Shown here: positions 1 through 4,414 of the stretch, one piece after another | Position numbering within the stretch: position 1 is the stretch's first letter | How the letters are laid out: each line of letters starts with the position of its first letter | NCBI GenBank assembly: GCA_016206405.1 | Contig: JACQRQ010000139.1 | Location: 1 to 6,141 of the forward strand | DNA: 6,141 nucleotides | Source of the DNA: Elusimicrobiota bacterium | Lineage (GTDB): Bacteria > Elusimicrobiota > Elusimicrobia > O2-12-FULL-59-9 | Reading direction: 5' to 3' | Notes under the pieces: generated by a model | What the model saw: only the letters and a program-made list of their open reading frames with translations | Databases searched by the model: none | What the model was told of the DNA's origin: nothing | Made by a program: the position numbers and the translations under genes

Positions 1-1
1 C

Positions 2-451
2 CTTCGGGAAGCCGCCATAGCTGACATCCCGGCCCTCCTGGGACGGGGATCGGAGACTATACTTCTGGTGGAAGACGATCCGGTCGTCTTCAGGCCGACG
101 ATGCGCAGTTTGAGGCAAAGCGGCTACAACGTGCTGGGATCGTGCAGCGGCGAGGAAGCGCTCGAAATATGCCGTCGCTGCGCGGACAAAATCGACTTGG
201 TCATCACCGATATGGTGATGCCCCGGATCAGCGGGAGGGAGTTGGTCCGGCGTTTGTCGGCGCTGCGGCCCGAATTAAAGGCGCTTTTTATTTCAGGTTA
301 TACCGATGAGGCCGTCTTGCAGAGCGGGGCGCTGGCGCCCGGCACGCCATTTCTCCAGAAGCCCTTCACGCCGGCGGTCCTGGCGCGCAAAGTGCGCGAG
401 GTTCTTGATTCAGCTACTTCTCAAACTTATATCCCAGTCCGGGAACGTTGA
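2..451 (+). CDS. Hybrid sensor histidine kinase, C-terminal receiver domain (5' end outside window)
   Basis: The reading frame is open from the left edge, so only the last 149 residues are visible. After a short linker ending in G-R-G-S-E-T comes a complete receiver (REC) domain: acidic residues E24, D25 and D26 in LLVEDD, phospho-accepting D70 in VITDMVMP, Ser98 at the Thr/Ser switch position (LFISGY) and Lys120 in LQKPF (numbering from the first visible codon). The G-x-S-E-T-ILLVEDD entry is typical of the receiver that follows the ATPase domain in hybrid kinases, where it takes phosphate from the kinase core. A GTG at 68 could be misread as a start, but it falls inside the first beta strand of the domain and would remove it, so the true start lies upstream. 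The 3' end overlaps the convergent regulator gene by 38 bp. The kinase core is inferred, not seen; a receiver fused to something else is possible. Confidence 0.85.
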   Translation, partial: LREAAIADIPALLGRGSETILLVEDDPVVFRPTMRSLRQSGYNVLGSCSGEEALEICRRCADKIDLVITDMVMPRISGRELVRRLSALRPELKALFISGYTDEAVLQSGALAPGTPFLQKPFTPAVLARKVREVLDSATSQTYIPVRER

Positions 452-1112
452 CGATGTACTCGGCCGTTTTGGGGCCCAGCTTTTTCCGCAGGCGGGAAAT
501 GTGAGTCTCAACGGTATGCGGGTCGTTGTAATCCGCCAGATCGTATCCCCAGACGGTTTCCAAAATAAAACCGGCCCGAAGCACCCTGCCGGCCTTCTCC
601 ACCAGCAGCGCCAGCAAGTCGAACTCCTTGCGGGATAAGGCGACCGTTTTGCCGTTGACTTTGACTTCCCGCGCTTCGGGATCGAGCTCGATGCCGCGGC
701 TGCGCAGCTTATCGGCGATGGGGTCGGATTTTTCGTAACGGCGCAGAACGGCGCGTATGCGCGCCAAAAGCACTTTCATGGGAAAAGGCTTTAGGACGTA
801 GTCGTCGGCCCCTCCGTCCAAACCCGCCACCACGTCGCCTTCCTCTATTAAGGCGCCGGAGATGATGATGACCGGCAAGTGGCGGGTGGTTTGATCCTTT
901 TTGAGAATCCGGCACAGCGCGTGCCCGTCCAAACCCGGCATTTCGGCGTCGGACACAACCAGGTCGGGGGCTGATTCCTTGGCCAGCATGAGTCCGTCCG
1001 AACCATCGGCCGCCGCGACGACAGAAAAGCCGTTTTGAATGAGATATTTCTTGATGGCTTCCCTCAGGCTTTGGGAATCATCTATGAGGAGTATTTTTTT
1101 AAGCATAGCCAT
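414..1112 (-). CDS. PhoB/OmpR-family response regulator (REC + winged helix)
   Basis: A full-length 232-residue two-domain response regulator, the normal size for this family. The receiver spans about residues 5-120: acidic pair D11-D12, phosphorylation site D55 in VVSDAEMPG, Ser85 in IIISG, switch Tyr105 and Lys108 in KPF. The C-terminal winged-helix DNA-binding domain (about 138-231) shows LSRKEFDLL, ETVWGYD, the recognition-helix stretch THISRLRKKLG and the closing hairpin VPGLGYKFE. The ATG at 1112 is favoured by a GAGGTGG Shine-Dalgarno seven bases upstream; a second ATG two codons in is a less likely alternative. On phosphorylation such proteins dimerise and bind tandem direct repeats. 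It has no adjacent classical membrane kinase in its own operon here; the convergent hybrid kinase is a possible but unproven partner. The gene is divergent from the FlgO-like operon and may regulate it. I cannot tell PhoB from OmpR, KdpE or other subgroups. Confidence 0.95.
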   Translation of the reverse strand: MAMLKKILLIDDSQSLREAIKKYLIQNGFSVVAAADGSDGLMLAKESAPDLVVSDAEMPGLDGHALCRILKKDQTTRHLPVIIISGALIEEGDVVAGLDGGADDYVLKPFPMKVLLARIRAVLRRYEKSDPIADKLRSRGIELDPEAREVKVNGKTVALSRKEFDLLALLVEKAGRVLRAGFILETVWGYDLADYNDPHTVETHISRLRKKLGPKTAEYIVNVPGLGYKFEK

Positions 1113-1119
1113 ATTGAGT

Positions 1120-1126
1120 CCACCTC
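1120..1126 (-). promoter_or_regulatory. Ribosome binding site of the response regulator
   Basis: On the minus strand GAGGTGG stands seven bases before the ATG at 1112. It supports that ATG over the internal one two codons later. The site lies only 13 bp from the start of the left 8-nt repeat array, so a structure formed by that array could sit next to it in a leftward transcript. Confidence 0.6.
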
Positions 1127-1138
1127 AATTTGTCCACC

Positions 1139-1170
1139 AGTGGTAGAGTGGTAGAGTGATAGAGTGGTAA
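1139..1170. repeat. Left array of 8-nt tandem repeats (AGTGGTAG type)
   Basis: Four contiguous 8-nt units read on the plus strand: AGTGGTAG, AGTGGTAG, AGTGATAG and AGTGGTAA. They are followed by a decayed fifth unit (AGCGACCA). Variation is confined to G/A at position 5 and G/A at position 8, so the units are related copies and not chance. The array is intergenic and lies upstream of the leftward response-regulator gene. It is the opposite-orientation partner of the array at 1241-1307. Confidence 0.9.
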
Positions 1171-1220
1171 AGCGACCACAAACACATAAACGGTTGCTAC
1201 CCGTCCCGCACGTCCAGCTG

Positions 1221-1236
1221 AAGGATTGCCGTCCTT
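1221..1236. other. Small hairpin within the repeat spacer
   Basis: AAGGA at 1221-1225 pairs with TCCTT at 1232-1236, extended by a T-G pair in RNA, giving a 5-6 bp stem with a 4-6 nt loop. No U-tract follows on either strand, so it is not a convincing intrinsic terminator. It sits in the spacer between the two 8-nt arrays and would form the tip region of the larger structure. Confidence 0.3.
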
Positions 1237-1240
1237 CCCA

Positions 1241-1307
1241 TATCACTTTATCACTCTACCACTCTACCACTTTATCACTTTACCACTCTATCACTCACTC
1301 TACCACT
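1241..1307. repeat. Right array of 8-nt tandem repeats (CTACCACT type, inverted)
   Basis: About eight units of YTAYCACT read on the plus strand, the reverse complement of the left array. Units begin at roughly 1240, 1248, 1256, 1264, 1272, 1280 and 1288; a half unit CACT at 1296-1299 breaks the phase before a last unit at 1300-1307. The half unit looks like a replication-slippage product. The array ends 22 bp before the 11-bp direct repeats that precede the FlgO-like gene. Confidence 0.9.
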
Positions 1308-1329
1308 CTTCCGCAAGGTGTGAGCAAGA

Positions 1330-1373
1330 GTTGAACGCCGGTTGAATTCGACCTGAACGCCGGCTGTTACAAC
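1330..1373. promoter_or_regulatory. Candidate operator: four tandem 11-bp repeats
   Basis: Four consecutive 11-nt blocks begin at 1330, 1341, 1352 and 1363: GTTGAACGCCG, GTTGAATTCGA, CCTGAACGCCG and GCTGTTACAAC. The first three share YTGAA in the same register, and blocks one and three agree at nine of eleven positions, or 13 bases over 1332-1344 and 1354-1366 with one mismatch. An 11-bp direct-repeat period is the known binding geometry of PhoB/OmpR-family dimers, and a gene for such a regulator is divergent from this site. Read on the other strand the core is GTTCA, reminiscent of actinobacterial PhoP boxes. The middle also forms an imperfect palindrome around GAATTC. The site ends 17 bp before the ATG at 1391, so occupancy could block or activate that promoter. 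I see no convincing -10/-35 pair. The binding protein is inferred. Confidence 0.5.
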
Positions 1374-1380
1374 ATTAGTG

Positions 1381-1387
1381 AGGAGGG
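1381..1387 (+). promoter_or_regulatory. Ribosome binding site of the FlgO-like gene
   Basis: AGGAGGG is a near-perfect Shine-Dalgarno sequence three to four bases ahead of the ATG at 1391. The spacing is slightly short. It fixes the start, which is also the codon giving an intact signal peptide. Confidence 0.7.
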
Positions 1388-1390
1388 AAT

Positions 1391-2257
1391 ATGAAAACAA
1401 ATTTGAGAGCGATTGTTTGGGCCGTGATTGTGAGTTTGATCGGCGAGGCCGCTTGGGCCGGCGGCTATGAAACCCTCGCCAAGAAACTGTCGCGCGACGC
1501 GTCCAAAGCCGGCGTGGAGCGTTTGGCCGTTTTGCCCCTGGTCGCCATGGACGGTTCAGACACCCAGGAAGGACGCTATATCGCGGAGCAGTTGACCACG
1601 CAAATGGCGCTTTACGGCAAGGTCAAAGTGGTCGAGCGCTCCCTGATGAGGGCCGTCGCCTCGGAGCAGACTCTGGCTCAGACCGGCGTGATAGACTCCC
1701 GGAGCCTGGGGCAGTTGGGCCGGATGCTTCAGGCCAAGGCGGTGGTCACCGGCTCTTACGTCGGTTTGGGCGATTATCTGGAAATCCAAGCCCGCATCAT
1801 CGATATCGAGACCGGGGTCGTTCTTTCGGCCCGCCGGCTGCGCGTCGAAAGAGAATGGTTTCCCAGCCGAACGGAATCCGCGCCGGTAGCCAACGGCCGG
1901 ATGGCGGCCTCTCCCGTCTCTTTTCAGGCGGAAGATCGGCGCTACGGCGTAGAGGCGGATAAATGCGCCCCGGCCCGAAAGAAAGTCGACGAGTTGGAAA
2001 AAGGCGTTTTGGATCTCAAGGCGCGTTATTGGGTTTCGGAGTTCAAGAAAAACGGCATTTCCGCCGATAATCTAAAAATGCCCGGCTCTATCATCACCGA
2101 CCCGAAACTGCGTTTGCGCTTCTATCAACTGCTTAAAAACGCCTATGCCAAGTCCTCTCCCCCGCTCGACGAAGCTGAGATGAAATGGCTCAACGCCGTC
2201 GAGCGCAAGGCGTTCGTGTTGTACTACGCTTGCGATTTAAACGAGGAGGCTCTATGA
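1391..2257 (+). CDS. Exported FlgO/CsgG-like envelope protein
   Basis: This 288-residue product begins with a signal peptide: basic residues K2 and R6, a hydrophobic core at about 8-18, and a signal peptidase I site after A-W-A (23). There is no lipobox cysteine, so the mature protein is predicted to be soluble in the periplasm or envelope. Residues about 42-155 match the FlgO/CsgG N-terminal/LpoB-like fold: RLAVLPL, then IAEQLTTQMA, VKVVERSLM, QTGVIDS, AKAVVTGSY and IIDIETGVVL. Relatives are outer-membrane-associated accessory proteins of flagella, curli secretion or peptidoglycan synthesis. Residues about 190-288 form a charged, helical C-terminal region that I do not recognise. It contains the only two cysteines (192 and 281), which could form a disulfide after export. 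The gene opens the rightward series and overlaps the next small ORF by ATGA. Its role is unproven; the context suggests an envelope sensor or accessory to the signalling genes downstream. Confidence 0.85.
   Translation: MKTNLRAIVWAVIVSLIGEAAWAGGYETLAKKLSRDASKAGVERLAVLPLVAMDGSDTQEGRYIAEQLTTQMALYGKVKVVERSLMRAVASEQTLAQTGVIDSRSLGQLGRMLQAKAVVTGSYVGLGDYLEIQARIIDIETGVVLSARRLRVEREWFPSRTESAPVANGRMAASPVSFQAEDRRYGVEADKCAPARKKVDELEKGVLDLKARYWVSEFKKNGISADNLKMPGSIITDPKLRLRFYQLLKNAYAKSSPPLDEAEMKWLNAVERKAFVLYYACDLNEEAL
2243..2249 (+). promoter_or_regulatory. Strong ribosome binding site inside the FlgO-like gene end
   Basis: GAGGAGG lies four bases ahead of the ATG at 2254, within the last codons of the upstream gene (both codons are Glu). 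It is the main evidence that the 20-codon ORF starting there is translated. Confidence 0.5.
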
Positions 2258-2316
2258 GCGAGCAGGGGTGGCGGCTCATATCACGCGCGGCCGGCGAGGC
2301 CAAGGCGAGGGTGTAA
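2254..2316 (+). CDS. 20-residue micro-ORF, translationally coupled
   Basis: ATG at 2254 overlaps the stop of the FlgO-like gene as ATGA and follows a GAGGAGG ribosome binding site. The frame runs 20 codons (MSEQGWRLIS then RAAGEAKARV) to a TAA one base before the ATG of the membrane protein gene. The peptide is basic and has no membrane helix or recognisable domain. It is not in frame with the next gene, so it is not simply a missed N-terminus. The tight fit at both ends suggests a microprotein or, more conservatively, a coupling ORF that carries ribosomes to the weaker start at 2318. The possibility that it is fortuitous remains real. Confidence 0.4.
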   Translation: MSEQGWRLISRAAGEAKARV

Positions 2317-2317
2317 A

Positions 2318-3142
2318 ATGATCCGGGAGGATTTGAAAGAAATATTTGAGCAGCGCCGATTCGGAGCGCAAAATTACGAGGCGCTTCTGGTCGGCTTTTT
2401 GGCGGCGGCCGCTTTTTTGATGCGGGGGATGCCCGTCGCCTCGTCCCGCTATCTTTGGTGGCTTGGAGTTGCTTTGGCGGCGAATCTCTTGCTCCTGCGC
2501 CTTCACGGCCGGCATTCCGGCCCCGCGAGCCTGATTTCGTTGGGCGTCAACAGCCTGCTGGTGGCCTATCTCATTGACTCGTCGGGAGGCCGGAGCTCCA
2601 TGCTTTGGCCGCTTTTCCTCCTGCCCGTCTTCACGGCCGGATTTTATTTGCCCGGCTGGGCGATGCGGGCCTGCGGCCTGCATGTGGCTTTACTTTTATG
2701 CTTCTACTTGGAACCCCTCCGAGGCGCGGAGGCGGCGGCTTGGTTCGAAATATCGCTTAAAGCGGGCTTCCTGCTCGCGTCCTCTTATTTCATAGGCCGT
2801 TTGGGCGCCGGAGAGAGGCAGGCGCTCAAAATTGCTCAAGCGCGCCGCGAAGAACTCATAACCCTATCGCGGCGTTGTCTGAGCGTCCAGGACAGTTTGG
2901 ATGATTCGCGCAAGACTTTGACCCGTTCCCTGAGTGATCTGGGAGACCGGATCACCCTTATCCTCGGCGCCGTTCAACTGCTTCAGGAGTCCATGCCGCA
3001 AGGAGCGCCGGAGCAGGAAGATTTAAGGCGCATTTTTGAGGCGGCGCGGCAGAGCGGCGATACGGCGCGGAACCTGACCCTTCAGGCCCATTTGTTTTAT
3101 CCGGCAAAGGAGCAAAAGATCTTCTCAAGGAGCGAATCATGA
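2318..3142 (+). CDS. Six-helix membrane protein with degenerate histidine-kinase dimerisation domain
   Basis: This is a 274-residue protein. The first 160 residues contain about six hydrophobic segments (roughly 21-36, 44-60, 71-86, 95-113, 115-132 and 145-160). The stretch SSGGRSSMLWPLFLLPVF resembles the SGGxxSPL-FLLP motif of membrane sensor kinases. A helical linker (about 165-200) leads to a domain that aligns with HisKA/DHp. LSDLGDRITLILGAVQLL corresponds to the H-box seen as AHDFNNLLTAIDAYCEFLL in the kinase two genes downstream, and DLRRIFEAARQSGDTARNLT corresponds to the second DHp helix. The phospho-accepting His is replaced by Ser206, and the protein ends where the ATPase domain would begin. 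It is therefore predicted to be unable to autophosphorylate and may act as a membrane receptor or docking scaffold. GAGGG six bases ahead of ATG 2318 supports the start. The gene overlaps the cyclase gene by ATGA, implying tightly linked expression. An alternative is a decayed kinase, but the frame is intact. Confidence 0.75.
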   Translation: MIREDLKEIFEQRRFGAQNYEALLVGFLAAAAFLMRGMPVASSRYLWWLGVALAANLLLLRLHGRHSGPASLISLGVNSLLVAYLIDSSGGRSSMLWPLFLLPVFTAGFYLPGWAMRACGLHVALLLCFYLEPLRGAEAAAWFEISLKAGFLLASSYFIGRLGAGERQALKIAQARREELITLSRRCLSVQDSLDDSRKTLTRSLSDLGDRITLILGAVQLLQESMPQGAPEQEDLRRIFEAARQSGDTARNLTLQAHLFYPAKEQKIFSRSES

Positions 3143-4404
3143 GCGCTTCCGCGGCGGCTCGCCTTCTCATTGTGGATGACGATCCCCAGGTCCGGGCGTT
3201 GTTCGCCAAGGCGCTGACGTCTCCGGGGCGCGTGGTTGAATCGGCTGCGGACGCCGGTGACGCCCTCCGGCGGCTGGAAAGCGGAGTCTACGACGTCGTG
3301 GTCACCGACATCAATATGCCGGGCAAAATGGACGGACAGGACGTTTTCCGCTGGATCAAGGACCGCCGGGCCTCCACCGACGTGATCCTGATTTCGGGGG
3401 ATCCGACGATAGAAAGCGTCCTGGAGGCATTTCGCTACGGCGCCTGGGATTTTATCATCAAACCGGCGGCGGTCGACGTTTTGCGCGCCTCCGTTTCGCG
3501 CTGCCTGCAATGCCGCCGCAATATTGAAAGCATCCGCGATCCGGAGGATGTGCGCAAAAAATTCTCCTTCTTGTATCAAAGGGTCAACGCTTTGGAGAGC
3601 ATGCGCGGCACCTTGCGCCGCTATCTCTCCAAAGAGGTCATGGACAAAGTGCTCGGATCCGCCGGCGCCTTGGGGCTAAAGAGCGAACGCCTGGCGGCGA
3701 CCGTCCTGTTCGCCGATATCCGCAACTTCACCTCTTTCGCCGAGTCCCGTCCGCCCGAGGAAGTCATCGCCACCATCAACTCGCTGTTTGAACGCATCAA
3801 CTCCGCGGTGGCCAAATACGGGGGGATTATCGACAAGCACACGGGAGACGGCGTCATGGCCGTGTTCGGAGCGCCCCGGCGGCAGCGAGATCACGCCGTC
3901 CGCGCGGTTCTCTGCGCGTGGAGCATGGTGCGCGAGACGGCCGAGTGGAACGCCGAAAGGCGCCGGCGGGGCCTGGCGCCCTTGGAAATCGGCGTCGGCA
4001 TCAACACCGGCGAGGTCGTGGCGGGCAACGTGGGCTCCTCGCAGCGCAGCGACTACACGGTGGTCGGCTCGAGCGTAAATTTAGCCGCCCGCCTTCAAGA
4101 GCGGGCCGAGGCCGCCGAGGTCCTGATGGGCGAAAAAACCGCGGCGGCTCTGGGCCCGAAGTTTCCGGTGCGTCCGCTCGGCTCCTTCGCGGTCAAGGGC
4201 TATTCTCTGCCCGCGGCCGTCTTCAAGCTGGTCCATTCCGCGCCGGCCCCCTTCGCAGCCCCACGGACAGTGCCCTGGGACCCAGAAGCCCCAGCCCTGT
4301 CGCAGCGCGACAGGACGATGGAAGCGCCAGAGGCGCGTGACGAGGGGCGTGGGAAGCTCAGGGGACCCGGATGCGCCGGCGGCGCGGCGGCGGCAGTTCG
4401 ATGA
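3139..4404 (+). CDS. Response regulator fused to class III adenylate cyclase
   Basis: This is a 421-residue fusion. The receiver covers about 8-125: acidic D13, D14 and D15, phosphorylation site D57 in VVTDINMPG, Ser86 and Lys108 in IIKPA. A helical linker (about 137-175, with RRYLSKEVMDKVL) leads to a class III nucleotide cyclase domain at about 183-366. Metal-binding aspartates are D193 (LFADIRNFT) and D237 (HTGDGVMAVFG). Purine-selecting residues are K233 and T307 (DYTVVG), the Lys/Thr pair of class IIIb adenylate cyclases. Transition-state residues are N314 and R318 (VNLAARL). All catalytic residues are present, so it should make cAMP from ATP as a homodimer, controlled by phosphorylation of D57. 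AAGGAG six bases upstream supports ATG 3139, which overlaps the preceding gene. The final residues (about 367-421) are Pro/Ala/Arg-rich, match no domain, and are encoded by palindromic DNA. Adenylate specificity over guanylate is inferred from the residue pair only. Confidence 0.93.
   Translation: MSASAAARLLIVDDDPQVRALFAKALTSPGRVVESAADAGDALRRLESGVYDVVVTDINMPGKMDGQDVFRWIKDRRASTDVILISGDPTIESVLEAFRYGAWDFIIKPAAVDVLRASVSRCLQCRRNIESIRDPEDVRKKFSFLYQRVNALESMRGTLRRYLSKEVMDKVLGSAGALGLKSERLAATVLFADIRNFTSFAESRPPEEVIATINSLFERINSAVAKYGGIIDKHTGDGVMAVFGAPRRQRDHAVRAVLCAWSMVRETAEWNAERRRRGLAPLEIGVGINTGEVVAGNVGSSQRSDYTVVGSSVNLAARLQERAEAAEVLMGEKTAAALGPKFPVRPLGSFAVKGYSLPAAVFKLVHSAPAPFAAPRTVPWDPEAPALSQRDRTMEAPEARDEGRGKLRGPGCAGGAAAAVR
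4275..4385. repeat. Cluster of GC-rich palindromes in the 3' end of the cyclase gene
   Basis: Four short inverted repeats lie in 111 bp. They are CTGGG/CCCAG at 4275-4285; CCTGTCG/CGACAGG at 4296-4314 (7-bp stem, 5-nt loop); GCGCC/GGCGC at 4324-4336; and GCGCC/GGCGC again at 4373-4385. The last two sit in a 17-nt repeat (4321-4337 and 4370-4386) that matches at 14 positions. They encode residues about 379-416 of the cyclase, beyond the folded domain. The pattern resembles a REP-type or in-frame palindromic element that has extended the reading frame. No U-tract follows, so a terminator is unlikely, although the hairpins could stabilise or attenuate the transcript before the next gene. Confidence 0.55.
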
Positions 4405-4410
4405 AGGAGG
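4404..4410 (+). promoter_or_regulatory. Ribosome binding site of the PAS kinase
   Basis: AAGGAGG begins on the last base of the cyclase stop codon and is separated from ATG 4415 by four T residues. It fixes the kinase start and argues for co-transcription with the cyclase gene. Confidence 0.65.
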
Positions 4411-4414
4411 TTTT

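Larger units (their letters stand above)
1139..1271. repeat. Long inverted repeat formed by the opposed arrays (23-bp arms)
   Basis: Bases 1139-1161 are the exact reverse complement of 1249-1271, giving a perfect 23-bp arm pair with an 87-nt spacer (1162-1248). Because both arms belong to repeat arrays, the pairing can also slip in 8-nt steps. In either transcript the arms could fold into a long stem. The spacer shows no open reading frame that I would support. The function is unknown; candidates are a dispersed palindromic repeat, a protein-binding tract, or a scar of repeat expansion by inversion. Confidence 0.85.

Noticed and set aside
68..451. Stand-alone 127-residue receiver protein starting at GTG 68
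   Set aside because: The frame is open to the window edge, and this start would delete the first beta strand of the receiver; there is no ribosome binding site before it.
306..638. Plus-strand open frame of 110 codons across the kinase-regulator junction
   Set aside because: It lies in another frame of the kinase receiver and antisense to the regulator gene, has an arginine/serine-rich shadow composition and shows no domain or ribosome binding site.
1139..1170. Binding tract for a TRAP-like protein, because of repeated UAG/GAG triplets in the plus-strand RNA
   Set aside because: The period is 8 nt, not the 2-3 nt spacing between triplets needed by TRAP, there are only four units, and no tryptophan or related gene is nearby.
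1221..1236. Intrinsic terminator in the intergenic region
   Set aside because: The stem is only 5-6 bp and no U-rich tract follows on either strand.
1139..1307. CRISPR-like array of short repeats
   Set aside because: Units are 8 nt, directly abutting without spacers, and occur in two opposite orientations; no cas gene is present.
1342..1373. Sigma-70 promoter TTGAAT with TGTTAC or TACAAC for the FlgO-like gene
   Set aside because: TTGAAT with TGTTAC has the right spacing but a poor -10, and TACAAC requires a 20-bp spacer; neither is good enough to call.
2254..2320. Frameshift joining the 20-codon frame to the membrane protein
   Set aside because: The membrane protein has its own ATG and ribosome binding site at a natural N-terminus, and no homopolymer or slippery site is seen at the junction.
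3097..3579. Minus-strand open frame of 160 codons
   Set aside because: It is antisense to the strongly supported receiver domain of the cyclase; the composition mirrors the GC-rich coding strand and no motif is seen.
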